39,267 nt of DNA. Origin: Acidobacteriota bacterium (GTDB lineage: Bacteria > Acidobacteriota > Terriglobia > Terriglobales > Acidobacteriaceae). This document shows, in pieces, positions 16,523 through 25,968 of the stretch (position 1 is the first letter of the stretch; the number at the start of each line of letters is the position of its first letter). Under the pieces are notes generated by a model, which did not search any database, had not been told where the DNA came from, and worked only from the letters and a program-made list of their open reading frames with translations. A program made the position numbers and the translations under genes. The stretch lies in assembly GCA_003225455.1 (NCBI GenBank), contig QIAB01000036.1, positions 89,263 through 128,529 of the forward strand, in the 5' to 3' direction.

Positions 16523-18778
16523 TCATTGTGCCAGTGCAATCAGGTCGGGTTCGCTGAGGAGTTGCAGCTCCATCCATCCCTCGACGGGTAGAGCGTCAAC
16601 CGGCAATCCGTGTTGCCAAAGGCTGAAACGAAGGCGAAGCTTGGTGACGACGGGAGTTTTTGGGGTATCAACGGTTGGTGCGACCGGAGCTGCCAATAGC
16701 CACGCTAGCGGGAGCTTGAATTCAAAATTGCGACCGAGAGCGATAGTTGCTTCAGAGTTCGTTGGACCGTAGTTCGCAAGAATCGTTTCTTCATCTGGCG
16801 CAGTGATCTTCCAGCCGGCAAGCTTACCTGACGTGACCATGGCATCCAAGCGCACAGCTCGCCTTGGCCGCAGTCCATCTTCGGTGCGAGATTCAAGGTT
16901 CACAACCAGATCGAAATTCATCGATGGCACATTGCTGCCAGTGAAATCGAGCCTGCCATAAACGTTGATGTTGTCGATCCCGGCGTGAACCGCATCGAGC
17001 AGAAATTGCTTGCCGTGCATTGCGCCCGCACGGCGGTCTGCGGTGTAGACAGCCGCGCCTATCCATTCAAAGTAACGCACCGTTTCTCCGGTAATGCGGG
17101 GATGAATATACGCAGTTTGCGGAACAAAGGACGGCCGCGCGACGCCTCCAAAAATCGGCTGGGCAAGGTAATCCGGCGGACGCGCGCCAAGGGCCTGGTA
17201 AACGTTCGACAGGTGCTTACGGTACAGCTCATCAAATTCACGGTCGTTGGCGGAATGGTGCTCGGGGCCATACCACCAATTCCAGTCACTCCCTTCGGCA
17301 ATGAGAATTTCTTCGAAAGCGAGGTTGCGTTGGGCGTCGTCGGCGCGTTGGGCGTTGTGCGAATAGAACTCGCGCGCATGGTAGAGGTAATCCCAGGAAC
17401 GATTATCTTCGGGCGCGCCGATCCAAATGTTGAAATTCGCGTTGATCCACGAGCCGGGAACCAGCGAGGTGAGCTCTGCGAAACTCTTGTGGCGCGCTAT
17501 GGCTTCGGAGATGGTAACGGCTTCAATACTGGGATCGTTTTGCAGCGCATCGTAAAATCGGCGGAGGAATTCGCGGCCGGATTTTGGGTAGTATTCCCAG
17601 GCATTTTCACCATCGAGGATGATGGGAACAACCGCGTCCCGACCTTGATTAACAATTGGTTGTGCGGCTTGCTTAATGTTATGCATCAAGTGCTTGGCCG
17701 CGTCCTGCGGAGCCATCCCCGAGTAAACAAACCCAACCAGATCGGAGATGGTGTGGTCGCGGAAGACCAGATGCATTTGCGTTTGCCCTTTTTCGTAACG
17801 GTGAATAGTGTAGAGACTCTCGGCCGCGTCGCTTGGAAGGCGGCATCCGCCATCGCGAGAGAAGTTTATCCCTCGCGTGCGGCTGAGAACACCTTCGTCC
17901 GTAGCCATCCAATTCACATCCAGATTGTGAGCGATTGAGAGAACTTCTTCGGAAACGCTGCCCTCGGAAGGCCAAACGCCTTTGGGGCGAATGCCAAATA
18001 CTTTCTCATGAAGATCGAGACCGCGCTGAAGCTGCTCGCGCGCGTCCTCAGGATGGTGAAAGCGATTTTGCGGCAGCGGCAGCCCGGGAGTGGAAACTGC
18101 GCCCTGATTCGTGTCGCATACCAGTGGAAGGATTGGATGGTAGAACGGCGAAGTTGAAATTTCGATCGAGCCGCGCCGGGCAGCCTCGGCGTGGGCGGGA
18201 AGCACTTTGGCTAGAAGGTCGCGTTGGCAGGCAATCACGCGGCGCTGATCGTCGAGCGAATAGTTGTGTCCCTTCTTGATCAGATCGGCGATGCCGGGTT
18301 CTTTCAGGAAAAACTCATCGAACCAAGCGATCTGGGAGAGCACTTGCAGGTCGGTAAGGTCCTGCGGTTGAAAATATTTTTCGGCGCGCTCCGGAGACTC
18401 GCCCGAATTGCGGAAGCGCTCCCAAAGTTCGTGATAGCGCGGATAGCGGCCGATCATGTGCACGGGATTTGCTTGAAAAAGATATTGCAGCGCAAAGCGC
18501 CGCTCGTCCGAAGTAAGGTCCTTGGAAGGTTTGGCAGCAACGTCGAGGAAGGGATCATGCGCGGTTCCAGCGACGTAGTCCTGAATTTGAGTGATCAGGC
18601 TCGGAACCAAATTAAAATTTTGGTGGACGTTAGGAAACTCGTCCAGCAGCTTGACCATCCCGTAATAATCCTTAAGCGCATGCAGGCGAACCCAAGGCAG
18701 GCGGTATTCGCCAGTGACCAGGTCTTTGTAGAAAGGCTGATGCTGGTGCCAAAGAATGATGACGCGGAGGGTGGCCAT
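16523..18778 (-). CDS. Glycoside hydrolase family 57 protein (alpha-glucan acting)
   Basis: A 751-residue cytoplasmic enzyme with no signal peptide. The GH57 motifs are present: WHQHQPFY at residues 10-17, the nucleophile E272 in GVWPSEGSVSEEV and the acid/base D389 in ILDGENAWEYY. The C-terminal 250 residues form a beta-rich domain (SRTEDGLRPRRAVRLDAM onward). The family contains alpha-amylases, 4-alpha-glucanotransferases, branching enzymes and amylopullulanases, and the substrate cannot be fixed from motifs alone. It is transcribed divergently from the GH13 branching enzyme, which supports a role in glycogen or trehalose-type glucan turnover. Confidence 0.9.
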   Translation of the reverse strand: MATLRVIILWHQHQPFYKDLVTGEYRLPWVRLHALKDYYGMVKLLDEFPNVHQNFNLVPSLITQIQDYVAGTAHDPFLDVAAKPSKDLTSDERRFALQYLFQANPVHMIGRYPRYHELWERFRNSGESPERAEKYFQPQDLTDLQVLSQIAWFDEFFLKEPGIADLIKKGHNYSLDDQRRVIACQRDLLAKVLPAHAEAARRGSIEISTSPFYHPILPLVCDTNQGAVSTPGLPLPQNRFHHPEDAREQLQRGLDLHEKVFGIRPKGVWPSEGSVSEEVLSIAHNLDVNWMATDEGVLSRTRGINFSRDGGCRLPSDAAESLYTIHRYEKGQTQMHLVFRDHTISDLVGFVYSGMAPQDAAKHLMHNIKQAAQPIVNQGRDAVVPIILDGENAWEYYPKSGREFLRRFYDALQNDPSIEAVTISEAIARHKSFAELTSLVPGSWINANFNIWIGAPEDNRSWDYLYHAREFYSHNAQRADDAQRNLAFEEILIAEGSDWNWWYGPEHHSANDREFDELYRKHLSNVYQALGARPPDYLAQPIFGGVARPSFVPQTAYIHPRITGETVRYFEWIGAAVYTADRRAGAMHGKQFLLDAVHAGIDNINVYGRLDFTGSNVPSMNFDLVVNLESRTEDGLRPRRAVRLDAMVTSGKLAGWKITAPDEETILANYGPTNSEATIALGRNFEFKLPLAWLLAAPVAPTVDTPKTPVVTKLRLRFSLWQHGLPVDALPVEGWMELQLLSEPDLIALAQ

Positions 18779-18872
18779 GCGGGAAAGCTCAGTCTAGCAT
18801 GGCGATGTGCGGGGTAGAGCTTCTGTGGACACGGCGTAAAGTACACGAAAGTATAGCGAGCAAAAATTCTTT

Positions 18873-18894
18873 TTAACCACGGAGGGCACAGAGG
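18873..18894 (+). repeat. Degenerate 'TTAACCACGGAGGGCACAGAGG' dispersed repeat
   Basis: It lies in the 177-nt region between the divergent GH57 and glgB genes. The unit resembles the dispersed repeat noted at 15800-15828 and copies known in many bacterial genomes. Confidence 0.4.
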
Positions 18895-18955
18895 ACCACA
18901 CATTACCGACAAGTTCATCCGGTACACTAGTAAATAGGTTCGATCATTCATCGAA

Positions 18956-20875
18956 ATGACCAATCCAGTCGCATCTCCGCGCGAGACAAGCCTGATCATG
19001 GCTGAAGATCTTCATCTTTTCAATGAAGGGACGCATTATCGCGTCTACCAAAAACTCGGGGCGCATCTTCTGAATAAGAACGGCGAACAAGGCACGGCGT
19101 TTTCAGTGTGGGCGCCAAACGCGCGGGAAGTGTCGGTGATAGGCAGTTTCAACGGCTGGGATCGTCACACGCACAAGTTGCAATCGCGCGGAAGCTCGGG
19201 GATTTGGGAAGGCTTTGTGCCGCGAGCGGACAAGGGCGCCCTGTACAAATTTCACATTCGTTCGCATCATCACGGGCACGTTGCCGATAAGGCCGACCCG
19301 TACGGCATTTTTCATGAGAAGCCCCCGCGTACGGCATCAGTGGTGTGGGACTTGAATTATGAATGGGGCGATCAGGACTGGATGAGAACGCGCGCAGGGA
19401 AGCAATCTCTGCACGCGCCGATTTCGATCTATGAAGTTCATCTCGGCTCGTGGATGCGCGTGCCGGAGGAGCATAATCGCCCCCTGACTTACCGTGAGAC
19501 GGCGCCGCGGCTGGCGGAATATGTGCAGCTCATGGGCTTCACTCATGTGGAGTTTCTGCCGGTGATGGAGCATCCCTTTTACGGTTCATGGGGATATCAG
19601 ACCACAGGCTATTTCGCGCCGACTTCGCGCTACGGCACGCCGCAGGACTTCATGTATCTCATCGATTACCTTCACCAGCGCGGGATTGGGGTGATTCTGG
19701 ATTGGGTTCCATCGCACTTCCCTTCTGACGCGCACGGACTGGCGTATTTCGATGGGACGCATTTATTCGAACACGCAGATTGGCGCAAAGGATTTCACCC
19801 AGACTGGCAGACGTACATTTTCAACTACGGAAGAAATGAAGTCCGCAGCTTTTTGCTTTCAAGCGGGATGTTTTGGCTGGAAAAGTATCATGCCGACGGA
19901 CTTCGGGTAGATGCGGTGGCTTCCATGCTTTATCTCGATTACTCGCGGAAACAAGGCGAGTGGATTCCGAATAAGTTCGGCGGGAGGGAGAATTTGGAGG
20001 CGATAGATTTCCTACGCCAGCTTAATGCTGAAGCCTACAAGGAACATCGAGATATTCAAACCATCGCAGAAGAATCCACCGCCTGGCCGATGGTTTCGAG
20101 GCCGATTTATGTTGGCGGGCTGGGGTTCGGCATGAAGTGGGATATGGGTTGGATGCACGACACACTCTCTTATTTCTCGCACGATCCCATTCATCGCAAA
20201 TTCCATCACAATCTGCTTACGTTTCGCATGTTGTACGGCTTTACGGAAAATTTTGTGTTGCCCTTGTCTCACGACGAGGTGGTGCATGGCAAGGGCTCGC
20301 TGATCGGCAAAATGCCGGGGGACGAGTGGCAGAGATTTGCCAACCTGCGCCTGCTCTTTGGATACATGTTTGCCCAACCAGGAAAGAAGCTGCTGTTCAT
20401 GGGTGGCGAGTTTGGCCAGGTGCGCGAGTGGGCACATGATACGAGCTTGGAATGGCATGTGTTGCAATATCCCGTGCATATCGGAATTCAGAAGTGGGTG
20501 GAGCAGTTGAACCGTGCGTACCGCGAGCAGCCGGCTCTACATCATTTGGACAATGATCCCTCCGGGTTCGAGTGGGTGGATTGCAATGATACGGCGGCAA
20601 GCGTGGTGTCGCTGCTGCGGAAAGGCGGCTCGCCTCAGCAGACGATTCTTGTGGTTTGCAATTTCGCGCCGGTGGTGCGGGAAGCGTATCGAGTTGGCGT
20701 ACCCTCGGATGGCTACTGGCGGGAATTACTGAACAGCGACGCCAGCGAATATGGCGGAAGTGGAGTCGGGAATCTGGGCGGAGTGAAGGGGGAGGCGAAG
20801 CCGGCGCACGGAAGGCCCTGGTCGGTCAGTTTGAGGTTGCCGCCGCTGGGGGCGTTGTTCTTCAGAGCCGAATAG
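18956..20875 (+). CDS. glgB: 1,4-alpha-glucan branching enzyme (GlgB, GH13)
   Basis: It transfers alpha-1,4-glucan segments to alpha-1,6 positions during glycogen synthesis. In order, the 639 residues contain an N-terminal CBM48 beta-sandwich ([20 protein letters not shown], about 45-135), the GH13 barrel and a C-terminal beta domain. The catalytic nucleophile D319 lies in [10 protein letters not shown], the acid/base E372 in TIAEESTAW, and [15 protein letters not shown] carries the transition-state aspartate. [18 protein letters not shown] is typical of the branching enzyme group. An alternative start is ATG at residue 15 ([11 protein letters not shown]). No strong ribosome site was seen at either. 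Confidence 0.93.
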   Translation: MTNPVASPRETSLIMAEDLHLFNEGTHYRVYQKLGAHLLNKNGEQGTAFSVWAPNAREVSVIGSFNGWDRHTHKLQSRGSSGIWEGFVPRADKGALYKFHIRSHHHGHVADKADPYGIFHEKPPRTASVVWDLNYEWGDQDWMRTRAGKQSLHAPISIYEVHLGSWMRVPEEHNRPLTYRETAPRLAEYVQLMGFTHVEFLPVMEHPFYGSWGYQTTGYFAPTSRYGTPQDFMYLIDYLHQRGIGVILDWVPSHFPSDAHGLAYFDGTHLFEHADWRKGFHPDWQTYIFNYGRNEVRSFLLSSGMFWLEKYHADGLRVDAVASMLYLDYSRKQGEWIPNKFGGRENLEAIDFLRQLNAEAYKEHRDIQTIAEESTAWPMVSRPIYVGGLGFGMKWDMGWMHDTLSYFSHDPIHRKFHHNLLTFRMLYGFTENFVLPLSHDEVVHGKGSLIGKMPGDEWQRFANLRLLFGYMFAQPGKKLLFMGGEFGQVREWAHDTSLEWHVLQYPVHIGIQKWVEQLNRAYREQPALHHLDNDPSGFEWVDCNDTAASVVSLLRKGGSPQQTILVVCNFAPVVREAYRVGVPSDGYWRELLNSDASEYGGSGVGNLGGVKGEAKPAHGRPWSVSLRLPPLGALFFRAE

Positions 20876-20942
20876 TGGGCAGGAGCGCCGAGAAATCGAC
20901 GAGCATCATGCAGGCTTTCGCCGCTGAGTTGCTCGAACCGGT

Positions 20943-21335
20943 TCAGGAAATAGCGCACCCGTCCACTTCGCGCTTCAGGCAAAGCAGGTGTTCGATTCGG
21001 GCGAGGATTTCCTCGGCCGGAACACCTTTGGAAAAGACAGCGTCCACGCTGTGACGCATGTTGTCCAGAAGCGGCACGCAGCCTGAGATCATGATCACGG
21101 GCAGCCTGGCATTGTGGCGCTTCAACTCGGAGGCCAGCTCCATGCCATTCATGCCGGGCATTTCGTAGTCAGAGATAACTGCGTCGATCTCCTTCACCTT
21201 TTCCTGAAAAACTGCTAGCGCCTGCATGCCATCCTCTGCCAGGAGCACTTGGTATCCATTGCTCCCCAACACAGTTTCATAGAACTCGAGGATGCCGAGA
21301 TCATCGTCAACACACAGCAGTGTGGGATTCTTCAT
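20943..21335 (-). CDS. Single-domain CheY-like response regulator
   Basis: A 130-residue receiver domain without an output domain. The acidic cluster D10-D12 (LLCVDDDLGIL), the phospho-acceptor D56 (VISDYEMPGMNGM), the signalling S/T position (MISG) and the conserved K103 (FSKG) are all present, so it should be phosphorylatable. It would relay a signal by protein contact, with the partner unknown; no histidine kinase is adjacent. The frame opens at a TTG at 21350, but the ATG at 21335 with AGGT about 9 nt upstream gives the usual N-terminus. Convergent with glgB. Confidence 0.85.
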   Translation of the reverse strand: MKNPTLLCVDDDLGILEFYETVLGSNGYQVLLAEDGMQALAVFQEKVKEIDAVISDYEMPGMNGMELASELKRHNARLPVIMISGCVPLLDNMRHSVDAVFSKGVPAEEILARIEHLLCLKREVDGCAIS

Positions 21336-21528
21336 GCCGTAACCTGCCAACGTGAATTTCCGCCCCGAGATGGAGGGCGAAGTCGTGGAGAGAAACGTTG
21401 CATGCGGAGTACCAAGAGTGGGCCGAGAGGCGGTAGCGCAGTTGGCGCGCGAGGGCGCCCTCTACACAGGTCGACCCTACTGATTTCGATTCCCGGAATG
21501 ATACAGTTTGGAGTCAGGCACAGCTTGA

Positions 21529-23853
21529 ATGCGAATACTGACCCGCTACATTCTGAGCGAAGTGGTCTCCCACGCGGCGATCGGCGCAGCCGTGTTTACG
21601 TTCGTATTGTTCACCCGGGATTTGGGGCGCATTCTTGATCTCGTAGTGCGCAACAGCGCTCCACTGCCCAGTGTTTTGCAAATTTTCTTTTTTACTGTTC
21701 CGGTAGCACTCACGTACACCATTCCGATGGGCGTGCTGGTAGGAATTTTGATCGGACTGAGCCGGCTGGCCGCGGATAGTGAGATCACTGCAATGCGGGC
21801 GAGCGGCATTGGAGTGTGGACCTTTTTGCGCATTATTTTCTTGTTTGTTGTTGTCGCGTGGGCGCTGGCGCTGGTGAATGGCTTGTACGTTGCCCCAGAA
21901 TCGCAGGCTGCGCTTGGGCGCTTGCAGGATCGGCTCAAGTCTTCCCAGGCTTCTTTCGAAGTGCAGCCACGCGTGTTCTATGAAGGTTTCCCCAAGCTGG
22001 TGCTTTATGTGAATGATGTCAAGAGCGCGCGGGGAGCGGCAATCTGGAAGGGAGTTTTCATTGCCGACATGACCACTCCGTCGGCGCCGCGTGTCACTCT
22101 CGCGCGGCAAGGAATTCTGGTCAGCGAGGGACCGGAGATGCTGCACCTCCACCTACTCGACGGGGCGACTCACGAAACTGACCCGGTTGCTCCCGAGAAA
22201 TATCAGATCTCCACGTTTCAGCAGACGGACATTCCCATTCCAGTTCCGCAGGCGGACACGAAAGAGCAGGAGCCGACGCCTGCATCTCAATTGAAAACTT
22301 GGGAGCTGCGCCGCGAGGCACGGAAAACGGACAAAATGTCAGCGCGCTGGGATCTGATTGAATTCCACCGGCGGTTTGCCTTGCCCACTTCCTGCCTGGT
22401 GCTCGCGCTGGTGGGAATTCCGCTCGGACTTTCCTCGAAGAAGGGTGGGAAATCAGGCGGATTTGTGCTGACCATTCTGCTGGTATTCGCCTATTACTTG
22501 GTCACGCTCATCGGGGTTTCGCTGGCACGCCAGGGAAAACTTGCGCCGGCATCCGGGGCATGGCTGGCGGATATTGTTTGCTTTATCTGCGGAGCGTTTC
22601 TGCTGTGGCGGGCTGAACGCAGGCCGCTGGAATTAGGCATACTCCGTGGGGGATGGAATCCGTTTTCGGGAAGATTTTCCACGCCACGTCTTCTGCGCTC
22701 CACCAGCACCGAGGATGCATTTCACAAGGCGGTGACGCGTAGACGAGTGTTCAGCGCACGTTTTCCCATGCTACTGGATGATTATGTCCTGCGGGATTTC
22801 TTTGTTTATCTGCTCATGATCTTGGCGGCGTTTGTGGTGTTGCTGCTGGTGTTCACAGTCTTTGAGCTGCTGGGAGATATTCTCCGCAATCACGTCTCCC
22901 TGTTGACCGTGGGCGAATATCTGCTGAACGTCACGCCATTTTTCCTCTATAACATTACGCACCTGAGCATCCTGCTCGCCGTGCTGATCACATTTGGTCT
23001 GATGCAGCGCTCCAATGAGATGACCGCGATCAAGGCGACGGGCATCAGCATTTACCGGGTCATCGTGCCGGTGTTGTTGGCATCGTGCGTTTTCGCAGTG
23101 GGATTATTTTTCTTTGATCAATTCTATTTGCCGCGAGCCAACAAGCGGCAGGATGCGCTCCGCAACCAGATTAAAGGCAAGCCTCCGCAGACATACTTGA
23201 ATCCTGGTCGCAAGTGGATTTTCGGGCAAAACTACAAAATTTATTACTATCAGTTTTTCGATTCTGACCGGAATCAGTTTGGCAATCTTTCGGCCTTCCA
23301 GCTCGATCCGGCCACATTCCAGCTTACGCGGCGCGTATACGCGGAGCGGGCGCACTGGGAGGAGCGGCTGCAGCGCTGGGTTTGCACGCAAGGTTGGGAG
23401 CGAAGTTTGCGGGGATCGGCGATCCAGGATTTTCACACGTTTGATGTAGCCACGTTCGCCGCGATCAGCGAGCCGCCTTACTACTTCAAGAAAGAAGTGC
23501 GGCAGTCTTCAGAGATGAACTATGAAGAGTTGCGGCATTACATTCGCGATTTGCAGCAGAGCGGGTTCGATGTGGTCCGGCTGCGCGTGCAGTTGTACGA
23601 GAAGTTTGCGTTTCCGCTGATCACGCTGGTGATGGCGGTTTTGGCAGTCCCTTTCTCGTTGTCGACGGGCAAGCGCGGCGCTGTGGCGGGAGTGGCTGCG
23701 GCAGTGGGGATTGCAGTGATTTACACGACTGTGTTCCGGCTGTTTGAGTCTATGGGAAATGTGAGCCAGTTGCCGCCTATCCTGGCAGCCTGGGCGCCGG
23801 ATTTGATTTTTGGAATGGCGGGCGGATACTTGATTCTAAAAGTGCCAACGTAA
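21529..23853 (+). CDS. Fused LptF-LptG lipopolysaccharide export permease
   Basis: LptF and LptG are the two membrane subunits of the LptB2FG transporter that pulls lipopolysaccharide from the inner membrane. This 774-residue protein has both in one chain. Residues 1-370 are LptF-like (MRILTRYILSEVV, then IPMGVLVGILIGLSRLAADS, a periplasmic domain and three C-terminal helices). After a linker rich in Arg and Ser (about 371-415), residues 415-774 repeat the plan as LptG (LLDDYVLRDFFVYLLM, LITFGLMQRSNEMTAIKATG, periplasmic domain, LITLVMAVLAVPFSLSTGKR). Each half has about six hydrophobic segments. It stands alone; no lptB, lptA or lptC is in the window. Confidence 0.88.
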   Translation: MRILTRYILSEVVSHAAIGAAVFTFVLFTRDLGRILDLVVRNSAPLPSVLQIFFFTVPVALTYTIPMGVLVGILIGLSRLAADSEITAMRASGIGVWTFLRIIFLFVVVAWALALVNGLYVAPESQAALGRLQDRLKSSQASFEVQPRVFYEGFPKLVLYVNDVKSARGAAIWKGVFIADMTTPSAPRVTLARQGILVSEGPEMLHLHLLDGATHETDPVAPEKYQISTFQQTDIPIPVPQADTKEQEPTPASQLKTWELRREARKTDKMSARWDLIEFHRRFALPTSCLVLALVGIPLGLSSKKGGKSGGFVLTILLVFAYYLVTLIGVSLARQGKLAPASGAWLADIVCFICGAFLLWRAERRPLELGILRGGWNPFSGRFSTPRLLRSTSTEDAFHKAVTRRRVFSARFPMLLDDYVLRDFFVYLLMILAAFVVLLLVFTVFELLGDILRNHVSLLTVGEYLLNVTPFFLYNITHLSILLAVLITFGLMQRSNEMTAIKATGISIYRVIVPVLLASCVFAVGLFFFDQFYLPRANKRQDALRNQIKGKPPQTYLNPGRKWIFGQNYKIYYYQFFDSDRNQFGNLSAFQLDPATFQLTRRVYAERAHWEERLQRWVCTQGWERSLRGSAIQDFHTFDVATFAAISEPPYYFKKEVRQSSEMNYEELRHYIRDLQQSGFDVVRLRVQLYEKFAFPLITLVMAVLAVPFSLSTGKRGAVAGVAAAVGIAVIYTTVFRLFESMGNVSQLPPILAAWAPDLIFGMAGGYLILKVPT

Positions 23854-23929
23854 GGTCAAGAGCGTTTGACCGCAGAGTTTTCGTCGAAGTCCTCTACGAG
23901 GCTTGCGGTCGATGTGTTCTCGACTATTA

Positions 23930-25084
23930 CTATTTCGTCGCCACGGTCGACGGCTGCCCACCTACGCTGACAGGAGGCATCGTCAAGCTCAGCAGGCCGA
24001 TCGTCGAGTCATAGTTGAAGATTGAAATTGTGTCGGAGCCTTGGTTCGCGACGTATAGGAATGTATTGGTGCCCCCGGTGGACTGGACGGTGGTTCCGGA
24101 ACGCGTTGTGATCCACACGGGAGTCGTGCCGGTGCTAATGCTCGCGGCAGAAAAGGGCGTCAAAACTCCGGTTCCGGTCGAAATCTTGTACTGAGAGACC
24201 TGGTTGGATTGCTTATCCACCACATACAAGAATTTTGACGATGGGTCGATCGCCATCGCGACTGGACCGAGCCCAGCCGCGAATGGCGAACCGACCGCGG
24301 TAAGCCCGCCGTCTGCGCTGGCGCACGTGGTGGATTGATTGTCGCAGATGCTGAACGCGCTGACGTTGTTGGAACCGCTATTTGCTACATATAAGAAATT
24401 GCTGGCGGGCAAAGATCCGGCCATTAGATTGGTAATGCCGAGATCTGAGGGAGCGGTGCCTACCGGATAGGAAACAGGGTTAGTTAGAGCGCCTGAGGAC
24501 GCGTCCACGTTGTACTCCGTGACGGTTCCATCAACCTTGTCAGTAATGTATGCAAATGCTCCGTTGGGAGTAATCGCGATCGCGGAAGGATCAGTTCCAG
24601 TTGTAGCTCCTGGAAATGGCTCTGTGGAAAACAGGCCGGTCTGCGTGAGGCTAGTCCCGGATACAGTAAATATTGAAACATTCGCGGATCCTTCGTTCAC
24701 CACAAAGAGATGTCCGGCAGAATCCATGGTCATACTGACGGGATCGGTGCCTCCGGTCTGTGTTGAACCAGCGGCTGCGAGGGTGCGGTCGGAGTTGACG
24801 GCGTAAGCGGTAACACTGTTGCTGGCGCTATTGGCCACGAAAAGCGCATCTCCCTTGGGAGAGAGTAGAACCGCAGATGGCATGCTATCGGTTGCGACAG
24901 TTTTACCGTTGGCGGTGAATTTTCCGGTGCTCAAGTCGATAGCATAGGGCGTGATCAGGCTGTCTCCCTGCGTGGTGACGAAGAGAGCGCCCGTGCCGCC
25001 GGTGGGTGATTTGTGCGTGCTGCAGGCGGACAGAAATCCCAGCAAAATCAAAACCAGCAGGTACACGAACGCCCGAAACTTCAT
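23930..25084 (-). CDS. YncE/lactonase-like beta-propeller lipoprotein
   Basis: 384 residues from the ATG at 25084. It begins MKFRAFVYLLVLILLGFLSACS, a lipoprotein signal with lipobox LSAC, so it is anchored in a membrane. The remainder is a seven-blade-type propeller of repeated units such as GDALFVANSASNSVTAYAV, AFAYITDKVDGTVTEYNV, NFLYVANSGSNNVSAFSI and TFLYVANQGSDTISIFNY. Such proteins may bind or hydrolyse small molecules, or only bind protein; no catalytic residues can be named here. The frame extends upstream to 25159, but that part precedes the signal and is not used. GGGGAAAG precedes the ATG. Confidence 0.8.
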   Translation of the reverse strand: MKFRAFVYLLVLILLGFLSACSTHKSPTGGTGALFVTTQGDSLITPYAIDLSTGKFTANGKTVATDSMPSAVLLSPKGDALFVANSASNSVTAYAVNSDRTLAAAGSTQTGGTDPVSMTMDSAGHLFVVNEGSANVSIFTVSGTSLTQTGLFSTEPFPGATTGTDPSAIAITPNGAFAYITDKVDGTVTEYNVDASSGALTNPVSYPVGTAPSDLGITNLMAGSLPASNFLYVANSGSNNVSAFSICDNQSTTCASADGGLTAVGSPFAAGLGPVAMAIDPSSKFLYVVDKQSNQVSQYKISTGTGVLTPFSAASISTGTTPVWITTRSGTTVQSTGGTNTFLYVANQGSDTISIFNYDSTIGLLSLTMPPVSVGGQPSTVATK

Positions 25085-25409
25085 TCGTATTCTTTCCCCC
25101 TGGAGTGTGCAGCGATTTATTGCATTCATCTGTGTATCAGGAATGCCTGGGAAGAGCAAACCTCAGACCAAGTAGTTGGAAACCGAGCATGGTCCTAAAG
25201 TTGCCTCGCAGGCCGGGTTTGATCAAGCGCCGTGCGTTGCTGAGACCCGCCAATCCCAGTATTATTCTGAGTGCCTCGGGCCACCCCGCGACCATGCTGC
25301 AAAAGCGAATCGACGATCAACCCGCTATCGCGAGATGATTTGGGAGGCGGAGGAAACTACGAATACTGCCGCGCGAAGAACGGCACGGCGCGGATGATAT
25401 AAAGAGCAT
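25085..25409. other. Divergent intergenic region without a visible gene
   Basis: 325 nt between the propeller lipoprotein and the zinc-ribbon gene. Short frames here look like chance. A TATAAA at about 25397-25402 could be the -10 element of the downstream gene, but it is close to the ATG. Nothing else recognised. Confidence 0.5.
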
Positions 25410-25895
25410 ATGCCGATCTGCTGCCCTGCCTGCGGCGTTCAAATGCCCGACGAATCGTCGTATTGTCCCGGCTGTGGCGCGCAAATTGCGGCGCCCGCTG
25501 CAGCAGTGCCGTGCGGGATCACTGCCGGCATCGGTGACAACATTGCCGGGGCACTGGCCTACTTCTTCCTGCCCGCCGTCCTGTTTGTGCTGGTCGACCC
25601 GTTTAAGAAGAGCCGCTTTATCCGGTTCCATTCATTTCAAGCGCTGTTTCTCGCGATCGCTGCGATTGCTGCCGGGCTGGTCCTGCGGCTGGTTGTTGCC
25701 GTGTTAGGGCTGATTCCGGCCCTGGGTCAGTTTATCGTCTTGCTCATCATGATGGTGGTTGGCATTGGCTGTCTGGTGTTCTGGGCCGTGCTGCTGGTGA
25801 AAGCGCTTCAGGGAGAGTTGTTCAGGCTGCCGTTCATCGGCCAAATGGCGGCCAAGCAGGCGGGTATTTCGGTAGCACACGAGCCGGTTACGTGA
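25410..25895 (+). CDS. Zinc-ribbon membrane protein (DUF4870-like)
   Basis: 161 residues. The N-terminus is a zinc ribbon with two CxxC knuckles, CCPACG and YCPGCG, at residues 4-24. It is followed by a DUF4870-type membrane part with three hydrophobic segments (IAGALAYFFLPAVLFVLVDP, FLAIAAIAAGLVLRLVVAVLG, FIVLLIMMVVGIGCLVFWAVL). The stretch RFIRFHSFQALFLA is the typical DUF4870 signature. Function unknown; such proteins sit in the inner membrane with the ribbon in the cytoplasm. An AAAGAG stretch precedes the ATG. Confidence 0.75.
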   Translation: MPICCPACGVQMPDESSYCPGCGAQIAAPAAAVPCGITAGIGDNIAGALAYFFLPAVLFVLVDPFKKSRFIRFHSFQALFLAIAAIAAGLVLRLVVAVLGLIPALGQFIVLLIMMVVGIGCLVFWAVLLVKALQGELFRLPFIGQMAAKQAGISVAHEPVT

Positions 25896-25957
25896 GCGTC
25901 TCTTGCTTGACAGAACCCTCCCGGAATGGCATTCCTATTAACTTTTACCTGCATTGC

Positions 25958-25964
25958 AAGGGGA
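25958..25964 (+). promoter_or_regulatory. Shine-Dalgarno AAGGGGA fixing a TTG start
   Basis: It lies 4 nt before the TTG at 25969. The longer TTG at 25954 would lie upstream of this site and has no ribosome site of its own. Confidence 0.5.
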
Positions 25965-25968
25965 ACGC

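Noticed and set aside
16985-17938. 317-codon frame on the plus strand opposite the GH57 gene
   Set aside because: It lies fully inside the strongly supported GH57 gene, has no motif and has an unnatural composition. Antisense shadow.
21428-21496. tRNA-like stretch (GTAGCGCAGTTGGC, GGTCGACC and TTCGATTCC, like tRNA D-loop and T-loop)
   Set aside because: The D-arm and T-loop words are present, but no 7-bp acceptor stem, 5-bp anticodon stem or paired T stem can be formed; GAGGGCGCCCTC folds on itself instead. At most a decayed tRNA or chance.
23857-23915. GACCGCA / TGCGGTC inverted repeat after the LptF-LptG gene as a terminator
   Set aside because: The loop of about 30 nt is too long and no T run follows, so it is not a convincing terminator.
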